A stretch of DNA of 64,000 nucleotides from Brachyhypopomus gauderio. Taxonomy: Eukaryota; Chordata; Actinopteri; Gymnotiformes; Hypopomidae. The DNA lies in contig NC_135212.1 of NCBI RefSeq assembly GCF_052324685.1, positions 46,974,825 to 47,038,824 on the forward strand, in the 5' to 3' direction. The notes beneath the pieces are model-generated. The model did no database searches. It had not been told where the DNA came from and saw only the letters and a program-made list of their open reading frames with translations. Of the stretch, positions 23,429-35,825 are shown in pieces. The position numbers were made by a program, and so were the translations under genes. How positions within the stretch are numbered: the first letter of the stretch is position 1; each line of letters starts with the position of its first letter.

Positions 23429-24853
23429 CCATAAAGGAGGCTTGCAGCCCCACCCCCTGCTAATGAGCTTAACGTCTCTCTGAACCTGATGATGACTTTA
23501 CTACTCTTTCACAGCTGACACAAATCAATACTCCTCACTCTTAAAACAGGCTCTTAAACTGTTGTTTGCATGGGTGTATGGTTCTATAGAATTGCCCTAA
23601 AGAACTATTTTCAGTACTAGTTGGCACCTTTAAAGAGTGCTCTTGTACAGAATATATAGTAGTGGGCAAACGTTTTGAGAATGGCACAAGGTTCTGAGCA
23701 ATTTTGCTGCCTCAGGTTTTTTTTAACCTTATTTCAGATGTTTATATGATATAATGATATAATTGATGGTACAATTATAAGCAATCCATATATTTATCTT
23801 TTTATTGACAAATGCATCCAGTTTAAATAATGAAATAATCTTATTATTAGTCATCAAAGCATCAAAACGTGATCGCCAGTGATGTTTTTTTGAGACTTTA
23901 GCAATGTGGGAGAATTGAATCGGTACGAATGAATGATTTACCTAACATAGATGGCAAGGAATAAATGCTCCAAGACAAAGAGGCACCTGGCCTGATTATT
24001 CGTCCATGTATAGTGTTGGTGCTATGGGTTTCTTGAGGACTGGATGGGAGACACCTGCATCTACATCACCATTGAAGCCCTAGTGTATTTGAAATGTATC
24101 TCAATGATAATTCTATTTTATGTAAGAATTTAAATTTGTGCATGTGTGTGTTTATGGCAGGGGCATATATATGGGGAGGGGGGAGTTGTGTGGTTTATAT
24201 TAGTGTGTGTGTGTGTGTGTGTGTCACACCTTGCTTCCAGGTGAGGGTAGATACGATCAAACGAGAGTATGGGATATATTAAAGAGCGATGGCAAGCCAC
24301 CATAGCCCATTCGATACAAGGGTGTTTTTCATGAACACCCTAAATAACACTGCCATTAACTGGAAATGGCAAAACATACAAAAAAGTACAAACAAACCAA
24401 AAAAAATCTACTTACATCAACACCTCCACTCATTGGTTCAACTATAAACCAACCATCTAACAGACCTGGGGCCTCATGTATGAACGGTGCGTATGTACAA
24501 AAACATTGCGTACGCTATGATTCACGCAAACGGTCAGATGTACTAAATGTGAGTTGAACGTGAGAAAGTGCGTACCCTGACGACACTTTCACTTCAGGCG
24601 TACGCATGTTTCTAATGTGTTTTTGTCAATTAGTGACACTTAAAGGTGATGCATTGAAATTACAACTATTAAGATATCATTTACACACAAATTGTAGTAA
24701 GCCCTTATTGTGTGAAATAAAGTAAATTAATCTGAAAATTAAATACTAAATTAATCAGACATTTTCATTGCCTTACTGAAATAATTCAACGCGTTTCCAC
24801 TTAGCCTAGATTATATAAACATGCATGAAATGTTGTGCTGGAGTTCTTAGGAG

Positions 24854-25994
24854 ATGGCAGCGTTGGCATTACTGGAAGATATTGCTAATGGCCGAATTCG
24901 CAGAGAGCGCGTTTTCCGTGACCATTATGATATTTTGGCCCATGATGATGACTGGCTTATAAGCCGTTTCAGATTTCCAAGAGCTGTCCTCTTGTGCTGA
25001 GTTGGGTCCAGTTTTGGACAGAGAAACGCGAGGAGTCGCGCATTGCCAGTTCCTTTACAGGTGCTGACAACGCTCGGCTTCCTGGCGACAGGCTCGTTTC
25101 AAAGAGAACTGGCAGACCGGTCGGGGATAGAGCCTTACCATGCCAACTGTTTTGGATGAGATCATCTGCCTATCAGCTAATTACATATGGTTTCCATATG
25201 AAGCCGTTTACCAGGCAACCATTAAAGCGCAATTTGCAGCGATAGCTGGTTTCCCTAATGTAATCGGAGCGATTGACTGCACATTTCTATAAAGGCACCA
25301 TCTGAGGAGGAATTTGCTCATGTGAATAAAAAGCACTTTAATTCCATAAACGTGCAAATAATCTGATGCAAAAATGTGCCTTACTAATGTAGTGGCACGC
25401 TGGCCTAGGTCAACCCAATGATTTGTACATCCTTACAAACAGCATGGTTGGGATAAGATTACAAGCTAGCAGAGTGCGTGATGGGTGGCTTCTTGGTAAG
25501 CAACAAATTTAAAGCATTTAAATAAAAGCATGTGACATTTCCAGCTTAGAATCATTCATTTAAAACATGGGTAATTGTTAAATTACTTGGGAAACCGCGG
25601 CTACGCGCTCAATGCGTGGCTAATGACCCTTTGTAATCCACAGACTGACCGGGAGCAGAGATACAATTCTCTCCATTCTCGCACCCGGTCAGTCATGGAG
25701 AAGGCAATTGGGCAGCTGAAAAGCTGGTGGCACTGGCTGGACAGGACCGTGGGAATGCTACTGTATCGGCCAGAGAATGTGTGTCGTATGGTGAGGGCAT
25801 GTGGGGTCCTGCACAATGTTGCGCACAGGTATGCCGTGCCCTTGTTAGAGGTGGTTGAGCAACCAGCGGACCCAGAGCCACAACAAATTAAAGCACAGCC
25901 TAACCCAGGTTCCATACAAGCAATGCAACAAATCATAGCTACAATATTAAAATGTAAGAGACAGCATTCAAATTTGAACCAATTCTTTTATTGA
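24854..25994 (+). pseudogene. HARBI1-like transposase pseudogene, unit D/E
   Basis: Shares the stop codons of the other array copies. It also has one private Arg to His change in the C-terminal block (KSWWHWLD). Confidence 0.83.
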
Positions 25995-26098
25995 GTGGCT
26001 GATGCTAGTGAGCGCATTTTTTAGGTGCATTATATAATTCTGCCAGTGTGCATTGTTCTGACCCCACAACATTTAAAGCTTCACACATGCTGTCCCTC

Positions 26099-26227
26099 TC
26101 AGACCTTTTGCACTTTGCCGTAATGCCACAACGTGCCAAACAAACATTTTTTCCGCACCTCTACTTCATTGAGGAGCGTCTCCACTTCACATTCGGTGAA
26201 GTTCCTCTTCTTTCCCCGTTTAGACAT
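26099..26227 (-). pseudogene. Myb-like Harbinger ORF remnant, unit D/E
   Basis: Same remnant as at 7814-7942. Confidence 0.68.
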
Positions 26228-27031
26228 GGATTGTAATTGATCAGACAGGAAACTCTTCCAGTGCAGGGCAAATTTTAATGAATTTGCATATTTATAAGGA
26301 GGCGTGTCACAGGAGGAGTCAGCCACTCTCTTGATTGGGATGTACAAAAGAAATGTCTGAATTCCCGCACGGTTTGATACATCCGGCTTTTTTTTTGCGT
26401 ACGCAATTTTCTGGATTTGTACGTACGCCAATTTTTAGTAAGAAATCCATGCAAGTCTTTGTACATGAGGCCCCTGGGGGGTATTTCAGAACGCAGGTTA
26501 AGCATCTATCTCAGGGTATGACAATGGCAAAACATACAAAAAAAAGTACAAACAAGACTGCTGGTGATGATGGTAATTTTGCAAGTTGGTTTTTCTTTTT
26601 CTGGTAACACTTGACGTCACCTAGAATGACGTCACAAAAGGTTAATGAAAGGGATATTTTAAGCATACTTTCAAATACGCTAACGAATGAGTTTAACAAA
26701 TGCCTAGATAGCACAGACACGTCCCCGAGACGCAACATTAACATCAAAATATCACCCAAGCATCGCGTTCTATTATTGAACGTCATGTGTGTCAGAGTTG
26801 CGATTTAAAGAGTGTCCGATTCAATGCTCCTACATTGCTAGTGTCAAAATATCACTAGCGATCACGTTCCGATGCTTTGACGACCAATACCATCATTTAG
26901 TTATTTAACCTGGATGAATGTATGGATTGCCTATACCATCTGCACTAAAGGTACTGTGACTACTTGGCCTGGGAACTAGAACCACAACTATAGAACTACG
27001 TTTGGACCACAAATACGGACTTGTGCTAGCA

Positions 27032-27218
27032 GGCCGCCCAATGGAGGATGGGTTCTCTTTTGAGTCTTGGTCCTCCCGAGGTTTCTTCCTAATCCCCACC
27101 ATCATAGGGAGATTTTCCTTGCCACTGTCGCCTTTGGCTTGCTCATTAGGGATCTGGACCCATACGATTGTAAAGCTGCTTTGACACATGTGTTCAAGCA
27201 CTATATAAATAAATTTGA
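27032..27218 (+). mobile_element. L2-like LINE 3' tail (unit D/E)
   Basis: Same tail as at 2387-2573; non-coding. Confidence 0.65.
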
Positions 27219-27802
27219 CTACAGCAAAAGTTCAATATTGATCCACCCAAGACTTCTAGTCCAAATAAGCTTTGCTTGTGTAAACAGCACAGATAACGTC
27301 CCACTACGGCCTTGGTCAAACCAAGTATAAGGTGTACATGCATTCTAGGCCAATTTTAGGGATTACTGAAGGTAGGCTCAAATGGCAAGAGCAAGACTGC
27401 TTCATGAACCATTACAAATGACATTTTCAGGAGATGCAGCTACCCGAACTTCATTTCAGAAAGATCTCCAAGACAAGAAAGTTGTGCCTATTATGAGAAC
27501 ACCTTTCTCCAGCAGCATCTACCAACCTTCCTTTGTTACTCATGTCTGGGTTTGGCATCAAAGCTGGCATGCAGGTGTACAGCAATTTCACCTGACCTTT
27601 GGCAGTTGGTCATTTGCTCAAAATGCCATGTAGAAACCTAGGTCAAATTCAGGTTTGATCACCTTAAGCTACATTTGGCAATTAATACATTGATTTACAT
27701 GACAGCTGAAGACCTAGACTAGGCTCAGCCCAATTGCATAGCAACACAGGACAGGTTGTGGAGTCAAAGCACAAGGTTTATTTCATTCAAGACATGGGGC
27801 CA

Positions 27803-29704
27803 TCAAGCACTCTCCTTAACCATGATTGGACCAAGGATTACTTCTCCTTCCAGCAGAGTACCTGCAAAAAAAAGGAGGGGGGGAAGGGATTTAGGCTCTG
27901 CTTGCAAGTTCACATCACCTTTAGTCCAAGCTCCAGACCTTCTCCAAGAAGGATCAGGTACCGGCACAGCATGGCAGGCACGTACCTCCGTCCTCAGACA
28001 AGTCTCGACCCTTCCGGAAGCTACAGGTGGTCTCGCAACAGCCACACACCTGGTCAGGCCCATATGCTGCAGTCCACCTGTAAAGCCAGAATACCCAAGT
28101 TTACCAGCTAGGCCTCACCAGTAACCTGCTGGTTTCAGGACCACAGCCACATACCTGTTGCTAGAGAACGAACAAGCTTTGTGCTCAGCATCAGCAGAGT
28201 AAGAAGCTGGAGTTGCCCTCATAAAGCATGTGAAGTAGAGCTGGAGAGACAGGGGTTAGTTCAGACAGCCAGTCATTCTACTCACCCCCCTACCAAACAT
28301 GCTTACATACCAAACCACTGTTGTCCTGCTGAAACTTGAATGCCTCCAACTGAAACCTCAGCTTGTCTGCTTCAGTTTGGGGCAGGAAGTGAGAATGGGA
28401 ACCTGTGAGCTTGGCATCAATCAGGCACCTGCAATCATTTGTGCAGTCAGACCACAACTAGCTGATCTCTACAGCCATCACAAAGCCCACAAGGAAGCCA
28501 CTCACCCATGGTTATCTATGAAGGCATAACTGGGGACTGCAGTCACATCAGGAAACACCGTGGCCACACAGGTGTCCAGATACACACGAAGGGGCACATG
28601 GTAGAACTGAATTACAGATGCCTCAACACTGATCACATCATGCAGGAAGTACTGGTTGGAGAGCCTTTCAGATGTCCAGTCATCTGGGAGAAGAAACCTC
28701 ATTAGGTCCAGTTCTGGCACAGATCAGTAGGTCTGGTGTAGCCATGGGACAAACCTGTCATGAGCCTCAGGGAGAAGACAAGCTGTTCCTCAGCAACTTG
28801 GGTAGAAGCATATGGGATCCAGGCAGGCATCAGAGCATTGCTGCTTACATTGTGGAGCCTACAAAGCATTTGATGGTCATCAGATTGAACAGAGCCTTCC
28901 AAATAATACTGAACAGCACATCTGGTAGGGTCCAATACCTTGGATAGTGACACTCGATGCGAACCTCAGCACCAACGGTTCTCACAATAGGAGTGTGAGC
29001 AAAATTGTGGGGAACATAGCGGACGTAGAAGACATAGACCAGCTCATCTGGAGTCATCTGTTAAGAAAGAAGTGGTGTTATTGCATGCAGGTTTAACACA
29101 GCACTGAAGCGTTCACTTCATAGACACTCACACTGGTAGTACTGTTGCAGGCCTGCAGTGCTGACTGGAAGATGAGAACTTGAGCAGCACGGTCCTCCCC
29201 ACTGACGGCACAGTTTCCCAGGGTGATCTCAGATGGATTTATCTGCTCACCGGTTCCAAACAGGTCCTTCTTGACCTCCACATGTACGCCAGTCTCACCA
29301 CACTCTGCTGCTACACTTGCAGTAGGAACAGGGGGGCTCATCTGAAACTGCATTAGTGGCTGCCTTGCTGGTAGTTGAGGGTCATTGGGGAAATGCCATG
29401 CCACCTGCTTCACAGGTCCCTGAAATACTTGCTGGGACTGAACATTGGAAGGCTGCTGCACAGGTATCTGCACAGGATTCCAGGACTGCTGGCTAAATGA
29501 GCCTTGTGCAGGCCCTGTGGGGTTAGAAACATGGCTCCCCTGAGAAGCCCCTCCAGCAACCACTTGCCTTATTGCTTGAGGCTGCTGATGAGGTTGTAGT
29601 CCAGCTGGAAGTTGAGATTTGAACACTCCTTGTAGTTGTGCATCAGACAACACAAACACACCCAGCAACAGCACCACACCAAGCCCCACTTTGCTCAAAC
29701 CCAT
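27803..29704 (-). CDS. zp3-like: ZP3-like egg-coat glycoprotein, copy E
   Basis: Complete 8-exon copy at the right edge of the array. Exons: 29132-29704, 28939-29057, 28755-28858, 28506-28683, 28311-28428, 28155-28240, 27986-28077, 27803-27861. It differs from copy B by Leu to Gln early in the ZP domain (GTGEQINPSE) and Lys to Arg in exon 6 (CFMRAT). The splice sites are intact. Its upstream flank departs from the other copies at about 30004, roughly 300 bases before the ATG, so any distal control would differ. Confidence 0.93.
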
Positions 29705-29779
29705 TGTTGTTGTTCTTGTTCTCCCTAAAAACAATTAATTAAAAAAGCTCACACATAGCAGTCTTGTTTGACCATTCCA

Positions 29780-29786
29780 TTTTATA
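29780..29786 (-). promoter_or_regulatory. TATA box of ZP3 copy E
   Basis: TATAAAA, same spacing as in copy B. Confidence 0.75.
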
Positions 29787-30004
29787 CCATAAAGGAGGCT
29801 TGCAGCCCCACCCCCTGCTAATGAGCTTAACGTCTCTCTGAACCTGATGATGACTTTACTACTCTTTCACAGCTGACACAAATCAATACTCCTCACTCTT
29901 AAAACAGGCTCTTAAACTGTTGTTTGCATGGGTGTATGGTTCTATAGAATTGCCCTAAAGAACTATTTTCAGTACTAGTTGGCACCTTTAAAGAGTGCTC
30001 TTGT

Positions 30005-31604
30005 TTTCTTTAATTGATTTAATGTATAATATTGCCATGATTTACCTTTAAAGTATGCCCACACTACAGGATAATTGGTCTGATTTTAAATCCAGTTTGC
30101 CCATCCTGATTATTACATAATTTCAAAATCATATTTATTCTATTATCTTCCCAATAACCTCATGGTGTACAGCCGGGGTCGGCAGCCTATGGCACGCGTG
30201 CCACCGTTGACATGCCGAGGCATAATCACTGGCATGCGCCACGCTGGACCAGGATCAGCAGAAAAATTTAACATATATAGCCGCAAGCGGCAATTGGTTC
30301 ACACATGAATAGGCCTCTTGGCCTCAATAGGCACAAGGAAGCCCAATAGGTCATTTAGACCCAAAAGTGAAAAGAAGCTGTTTGAGTGGAAAAAATGCAT
30401 AAATAAATCAATGTGAAAAAACATTCAATTCAACTGAGGCAGTAAAGGCCCAAAAGGATCAAAATAATGTGTATTGGGATATTGAGTCAGATCACAGAAC
30501 TAAATCACATGCTGAGATCAGCTTTGTGTGTGTTTGTGTGGTATTTCATGTGAGCAATAGTTTTCAGTCAGTTCCGGAATTTGGCCACTAGATAGATCCC
30601 AAGTACTACCACACTGATATCTCATTAATCTCAATAATGAAATAGGACATTTTGGTGAATTAAAAGGTTCATTTCTGTTCAGGCAGTGCACTTTTTGTAA
30701 AAAATAATAATAAAAAAAGATTCAGTTGAGGCACTAAAGTCCCAAAAGGTTCAAAATAAATTGTATTGGCAAAATAGGACATTTTAGTGAACTAAAATGT
30801 TCATTTCTGGTCAGGCAGTGCACTTTTTGTTATGAGATGCAATTGCAATGTTATAGACCTCATTGATCTGAATCATACAAGCCCCATTGCTTGTCTGTAT
30901 TCTGCATAACAGCATTGCTGCATGAGTTTTTATGATTTTTTAGGTTTCTGGTCACTGTAGTGCCCCCTCTTGGACTTGGACTCCCAACCAAACTTGGACT
31001 CCCTCACAAGGACCTCAGTCTATAAAAGCCTTTCAAATTGGGAGTTGATCACTTACATGGTTTATGAGTTATAGCAATAAAGGTCATTTATGGCATGGCC
31101 ACAATGATATAGTGGGAAAATGGACCCACCTGAAAATGTAAAAATCCAACACTTTTTTCATAATTATTTACCTACAGTGTCTACAGATTATGCCAATGCC
31201 ACTCTTGCCATCATTGGTTCAAATTTCTAGGACTAGTTCGAAAAGCTATTTTCAAACAATTGAGGAATGTGACAAAAGTATGCATTTTTTAATAGGACTT
31301 GTAATTGCAAAGTTGTCAGGTGTACTGCAATGAATCAATAGAATCCAGTTGCATGTTCCTAAGTGAAAATTTGTAGGTATGCTTGATTTTCACAAATAGC
31401 GCCACCTAGTGGGCAAATGTTTCAAAACTGCACAGCATGACACATAGTCCTGAGATATGTACAGTGGTGAGGTTTCATGTTGATAGGCCTGTCATGTTAA
31501 GTCTGTCAAATGGCCAAAATCAATTAATTGGCTCATGGTGGCCATGTTTTTTGAGTAATGATGTCATCTTGCCCTTTGCGCTCCCAAAATGCTGGATTTC
31601 TCCT
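30005..31604. other. Array edge, old repeat-derived DNA, no gene
   Basis: No supportable gene. A hAT-like end (GGGGTCGGCAGCC) is at about 30176. From about 30278 a repeat starts with TATAGCCGCAAGCGGC, a signature seen in several fish repeats. A ~100-bp block (AGGCAGTGCACTTTTTG and neighbours) recurs at about 30680 and 30820. The repeat appears to resume after the LINE at about 32578. Confidence 0.5.
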
Positions 31605-32577
31605 AGTTCCAAAAATTAGTAAAACTACAGCCAGAGGCAGAGCTTTCTCTTTTAAAGCCCCTCAATTATGGAATAGCCTTCCAGCTCCAATCCGAGATTC
31701 TGACACAGTTCCAATCTTTAAATCTAGACTTAAGACTCACCTGTTTAGTCAAGCCTTCAGCTAAAATTCCCCTTGTAAGGTGTAGGGGCTTGGGGGCCCC
31801 CAGACATTGAGATTTCTGGTGATCTGAGATGTTGATGCTGTCATCCAGCTGTGTCTTGGCATCACTCTATTTGTGACTATGACTTGACTGGAAAGCAATG
31901 TCTCAGTGAGCCCTCATGCCTGTAGTCACCTCTGAACCCCTCCCTTTAGTTATGCTGCTATAGATTAGTCTGCCGGAGCCACATGCTGATCACTGGCACG
32001 TGAGCTACGTACATTTAAATTAATGGTGGTTTAAATTCATGTCCACTCAGTCTGTATTATCTATCTTCTTGCATGGCTCTACCCAAGACGATTGGATACA
32101 GGCACCTGCAGGCACCTGGGGGATGGTCTGGCTGCCGGTGGATGTGCTGATACCGGGGTTCACCTGGGGAGTAACACTGCAGTTGGAGCCTACAATACCA
32201 GCATCACTGCTCCGACACGGAATGAAAGCCTGGCATTCATCAACAGACATTTACAGTGACAATATCAAAACCCAGAACTTTCAATTCTACCTTTTACCTA
32301 GTCTGATTGTGTGAATTGTGTGTGACTTGTGTATTTGTGTGTTAACGGGCCGCCCAATGGAGGATGGGTTCCCTTTTGAGTCTTGGTTCTCCCGAGGTTT
32401 CTTCCTATTCCCCACCACCATAGGGAGTTTTTCCTCGCCACTGTCGCCTTTGGCTTGCTCACTAGGGTTCTGGACCCATAGTATTGTTAACCTTGTAAAC
32501 CCTGTAAAGCTGCTTTGCGACAACTTGAGTTGTTAAAAGCGCTATACAAATAAACTTTGATTGATTGATTGATCATT
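31605..32577 (+). mobile_element. 5'-truncated L2-like LINE
   Basis: The open frame up to 31764 ends with the typical C-terminus of this LINE group (RAFSFKAPQLWNSLPAPIRD, FKSRLKTHLFSQAFS). It is followed by a ~600-nt 3' UTR, the tail GGCCGCCCAATGG from 32348, GCGCTATACAAATAAA, and terminal GATT repeats (about 32561-32574). The reverse transcriptase domain is missing. This copy identifies the tails inside the ZP3 units. Confidence 0.8.
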
Positions 32578-32841
32578 GTGTGCCTTGATAGCACTTGGGC
32601 CCCTGATGATGCATGTAAAGTTTTGGCTTGATGTGACCAATGGTTTCTGAGAAACAGTTTTTTCCATGTTATAGCGCCCCCTATTGGACAATCGTGGCCA
32701 GCTTGGACCTGTGACCTCGAAGTCATGTGCTCTATCAGCTGATCAAGTTTCATGAAGATTGGTCAAAGCATTGCTGAGATATAGCTATAACTTTAACATG
32801 TCTAGTCAATGAGTGTGCCACCATTAACAAATAAAATTGGA

Positions 32842-32842
<1 letters not shown>

Positions 32843-32873
<31 letters not shown>
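32843..32873 (+). repeat. Poly-G tract of about 31 bases
   Basis: Uninterrupted G run. The length may be affected by sequencing error. Confidence 0.9.
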
Positions 32874-32874
<1 letters not shown>

Positions 32875-32924
32875 ATTTGGATGTTGCGTACTGACAGTCA
32901 CGCTGTCTACATTCTGAACAGGGC

Positions 32925-33350
32925 TGCCCTCACTTCAGCCTAAATTCCAGCACTTTTCAAACCTGGGACACAAAGCAACATTAATTTTCATCAGGTAATG
33001 TTCCTTCCCCTGTTTTTGAGGGGCAGTCATGGCCTGGCGGTTAGGGAACTGGTCTTGTGACCGGAGGGTCGCAGGTTCGATTCCCAGACCTGAGACCATG
33101 ACTGAGGTGCCCCTGAGCAAGACCCTTAACCCTCAATTGCTCACTTGTATAAAAATGAGATAAAAATGTAAGTCGCTCTGGATAAATGTAAATGTGTTTC
33201 TTTATACTACTACATATCGTTTCGGGCAACACTGCACGCGGAAAGTATAAACGCCTCCACAGTTCGTGCAGGTTTCCGCGAGGTGGGCGGAGTCGAGCGC
33301 TATGGTCACTCGCGAAAGTATAAACAACTGCACCATATAAACTGACCCAT
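32925..33350 (-). mobile_element. Repeat related to the hAT 5' region, split by a SINE
   Basis: In reverse complement it matches sequence inside the hAT-type elements at about 40380-40500, 46490-46640 and 60090-60230 (AATTTTAATGTTGCTTTGTG, AGTATAAAGAAACACCCCTC). The SINE interrupts it at about 33020. Confidence 0.65.
33020..33194 (+). mobile_element. tRNA-derived SINE
   Basis: The head has A-box-like TGGCCTGGCGGTTAGGGAAC and a B box GGTTCGATTCCC (33074-33085). The body reads CCCTGAGCAAGACCCTTAAC, and the tail AAGTCGCTCTGGATAAATG is shared by many fish SINEs. It is inserted in the repeat listed separately, whose uninterrupted form is visible elsewhere in the window. It is not a functional tRNA gene. 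Confidence 0.8.
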
Positions 33351-33370
33351 ATAAAACTCTAAAATCTACA

Positions 33371-34052
33371 TCAGGGGTCTCCAACACGTAGCTCGCGAGC
33401 TACCAGTAGCTCGCCACTCCTTTCCGAGTAGCTCACCAAAGGGCCAATGAATTACATATAAATTTGTAAACCTAATTGGTCCCATCGAGAAATCTACTTA
33501 AATTTATGTCCAATCAAAATTCACAGTTGTCCCTCCCCTTCTAACACTAAATGATTATTCGCCAATTATACAACAGTTAGTTCACAATCCGACTGTTTGA
33601 GAAGTGTTCTAACCCTGCAGATATGTGTGATAACAGCACGGTATTCTCATTCTCTGTATCACTCCGCGGACGCGTTGTCAAGTAACGGCATGTACATATA
33701 TTCACGATAACACACTCCCTCTCGTGTTCTATTGCTCAATTAGCTGTCAATCAAAAAGTTAGGCTGCCGTCAATATTGAATAAACCAGGGGTCACCCACA
33801 TCATGAGTCGTCCGCTGGCTTGTTTTAAAAATAGCACACTAGTGCCATGCACCAAAGCACTGCATCGTTTATGTATTTGCTACTATTATAGATTGTCCGC
33901 AGTTGCTAGCGGTCTTCCCGCTTAGCAATTGACACACGCAACTTTTCGTTCACCCCCCCCCCCCCCGATTGATGCGTACTAATCTGGTAGCCCTCCACAA
34001 TAATTGGTATCCAAGAAGTAGCTCCCAGTTTCAAAAAGGTTGGAGACCCCTG
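33371..34052. mobile_element. Non-autonomous hAT element, 682 bp
   Basis: The ends CAGGGGTCTCCAAC and GTTGGAGACCCCTG are inverted and flanked by an exact 8-bp duplication ATCTACAT (33363-33370, 34053-34060). There is no transposase ORF. A second hAT-like end (CAGGGGTCACCC) at 33787 suggests an internal nest. Confidence 0.9.
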
Positions 34053-34060
34053 ATCTACAT

Positions 34061-35698
34061 GCTACAAATCACAAACCGAACTTGCTTCTGGAATCTTCTG
34101 GAGTTGACCTAGCAGTGCCTGTGCATGTGCTTGACCTCAGCCTCAACGTGACGTGTTGTATTGGGCTTCATGATGTGACAGATGCAGACAGTACATAGCC
34201 AACATCTCCTGCACTGCACACTTAACAACTCCCTCTTGTTTTGTGCTTTTGTGGGGAAAAAACCCAAACCATCCTGTTTGTTTATTGTACATATTCCCCT
34301 CTTCCTTATAAAACATGGGTTAAAGCAAGAAATTTTCATTTGACTGAAAATTTTTCCTGGCAAAAGACAATGCCAGCAATTACTGAAAATGTGGTGTAGT
34401 TGGGACACAGCCTCTTTCGCCTAATTCTACACAATAAATACATTTATAAATTACATTAATCTAAACAGCCTGTGTAAGGAGAGAAGAGAGAATCTATGAA
34501 GCTACAAAATACAACACCTGAGCAATAAATGTACATAAATGTTTATATAATGGAGTTATCTGGGGGTCCTCCTCAAATTTAGTGAATCCTGGTTTACAAG
34601 GTATGAAGCTCTATTGTTTTTATCAGATTCACTATCGCAAAAACATAAGCAATAAGATTAGCTGCTTTAAGTAGGTATGTTACAAAAAAAGTTAAAGTCC
34701 AAAAATGGCAAATTCACACCACTGGATAGAGCCTTTATACAAACAGAACAACACCGTCCATGTTAAGATTGGTTTAGAAAAAAAAAATGGCATTTTAAGT
34801 CTGGTTCTAGGCCTGAGCTCCGTGGTTGGGAGGGTGCTGTCCAGGGTTTCCCTCTCCCAGCCGCTGGGGCGGGTATGCGGGGGTCACTGGGAAGTGCGTC
34901 CTTGGGACTCCACTGCTCCTGGAGGGGGCGCAGGTGGGCGGGATTCCCTGGTCTTTTTCTGCCTGCTTCTGGCCTCTGGGGGAATGTTGTCGCAGCTTTC
35001 TACCCTCGCTATTAAGTGCATTCCGTGCATTTATCCTCTGTTGCACTTACATAAACAAACACACTCACACACATACATCAGTCATTTGTGTAGTTTTCCA
35101 AGTGCTGTATGTCTCAGGTACATTTTCTGCTCTTCTTTCAGGAGCAGCAGCTGGTGAACCATTGCAGTGGTCATTTGTTCTGTGTTCTTTCTGCCATTCT
35201 GTCTTCTCCCTTTTTACTTTCTCTCCCCCTTTTTTCTCTCCTCTCCTGTATGGTCCACCTAACCCCAATTATTTTCATTTGATCCTTACATAAAAACTAA
35301 GTTGTCCCCCAAAGATGGTGGGGTGGAGGTGGGCCAAAAAAAAGGGTTGGGGGTGTGAGGAGCGTGTCCTCCCCAGAGTTGAAATGAAACCTATACCACT
35401 GTCTTTGAGAGGGCAGGCTGGAAGAGTCCTGGGAATCAAAGGAACAAACTTTGGCACTTATTCCAGATTGTTGCATGCAGTGTAGCATCTCTTGATAAAC
35501 TTTTATTCAGAGTTCAAAGTGGAATCAGTTGAAAAGTTGGAAAACCAAAGGTTTGACTTTGGAATTGTTGATCAGAGACCAACAAGCCTTCAATTATATC
35601 TTGAAATGTGAGATGCTGTGATGTGTAGTCGGTGTGGGTGGAGAGTGTGTCCATGTAATATCTGGTGCTCCATGTCGATTGGTTCAGATAGGATTTAC
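34061..35698. other. No gene seen; possible retroelement UTR
   Basis: About 1.6 kb without a convincing gene. Overlapping open frames at 34705-35293 are GC-rich, lack any family signature and run into CACA and CTCT stretches. They look like untranslated sequence of a retroelement rather than protein, but this is inference. Confidence 0.4.
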
Positions 35699-35738
35699 AT
35701 TATATATATATATATATATATATTATATTTTACCTTGA

Positions 35739-35821
<83 letters not shown>
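35699..35821. repeat. (TA)n microsatellite
   Basis: Two TA runs separated by a short unique word; this abuts the element at 35823. Confidence 0.95.

Positions 35822-35822
<1 letters not shown>

Positions 35823-35825
<3 letters not shown>

Larger units (their letters stand above)
24469..26473 (+). mobile_element. PIF/Harbinger-type transposon, unit D/E
   Basis: Same ends and CTG flanks (24466-24468, 26474-26476) as the unit B element. Confidence 0.88.
1..30004. repeat. Tandem array of ~6.36-kb ZP3/Harbinger units
   Basis: The same block recurs head to tail: one marker sequence starts at 7, 2737, 9095, 21024 and 27382. Two intervals are 6358 bp; one is 11929 bp because of a 5.5-kb LINE, and the first is 2730 bp because of a deletion. 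Copies differ by scattered substitutions and small indels only. The window opens inside a unit, so the array continues to the left. On the right, homology stops at about 30004, in the 5' flank of the last ZP3 gene, where the other units continue with a different sequence. Each unit holds, left to right, the ZP3 gene (minus strand), its promoter, an inverted-repeat element carrying a nested Harbinger, and an L2-like LINE tail. Confidence 0.97.

Noticed and set aside
33020-33110. Possible tRNA gene
   Set aside because: A and B boxes are present but the cloverleaf is not convincing, and the sequence continues into a known type of SINE body and tail.
34705-35293. Two overlapping 150-residue ORFs
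   Set aside because: No domain, biased composition and run-on into low-complexity DNA; probably retroelement UTR.
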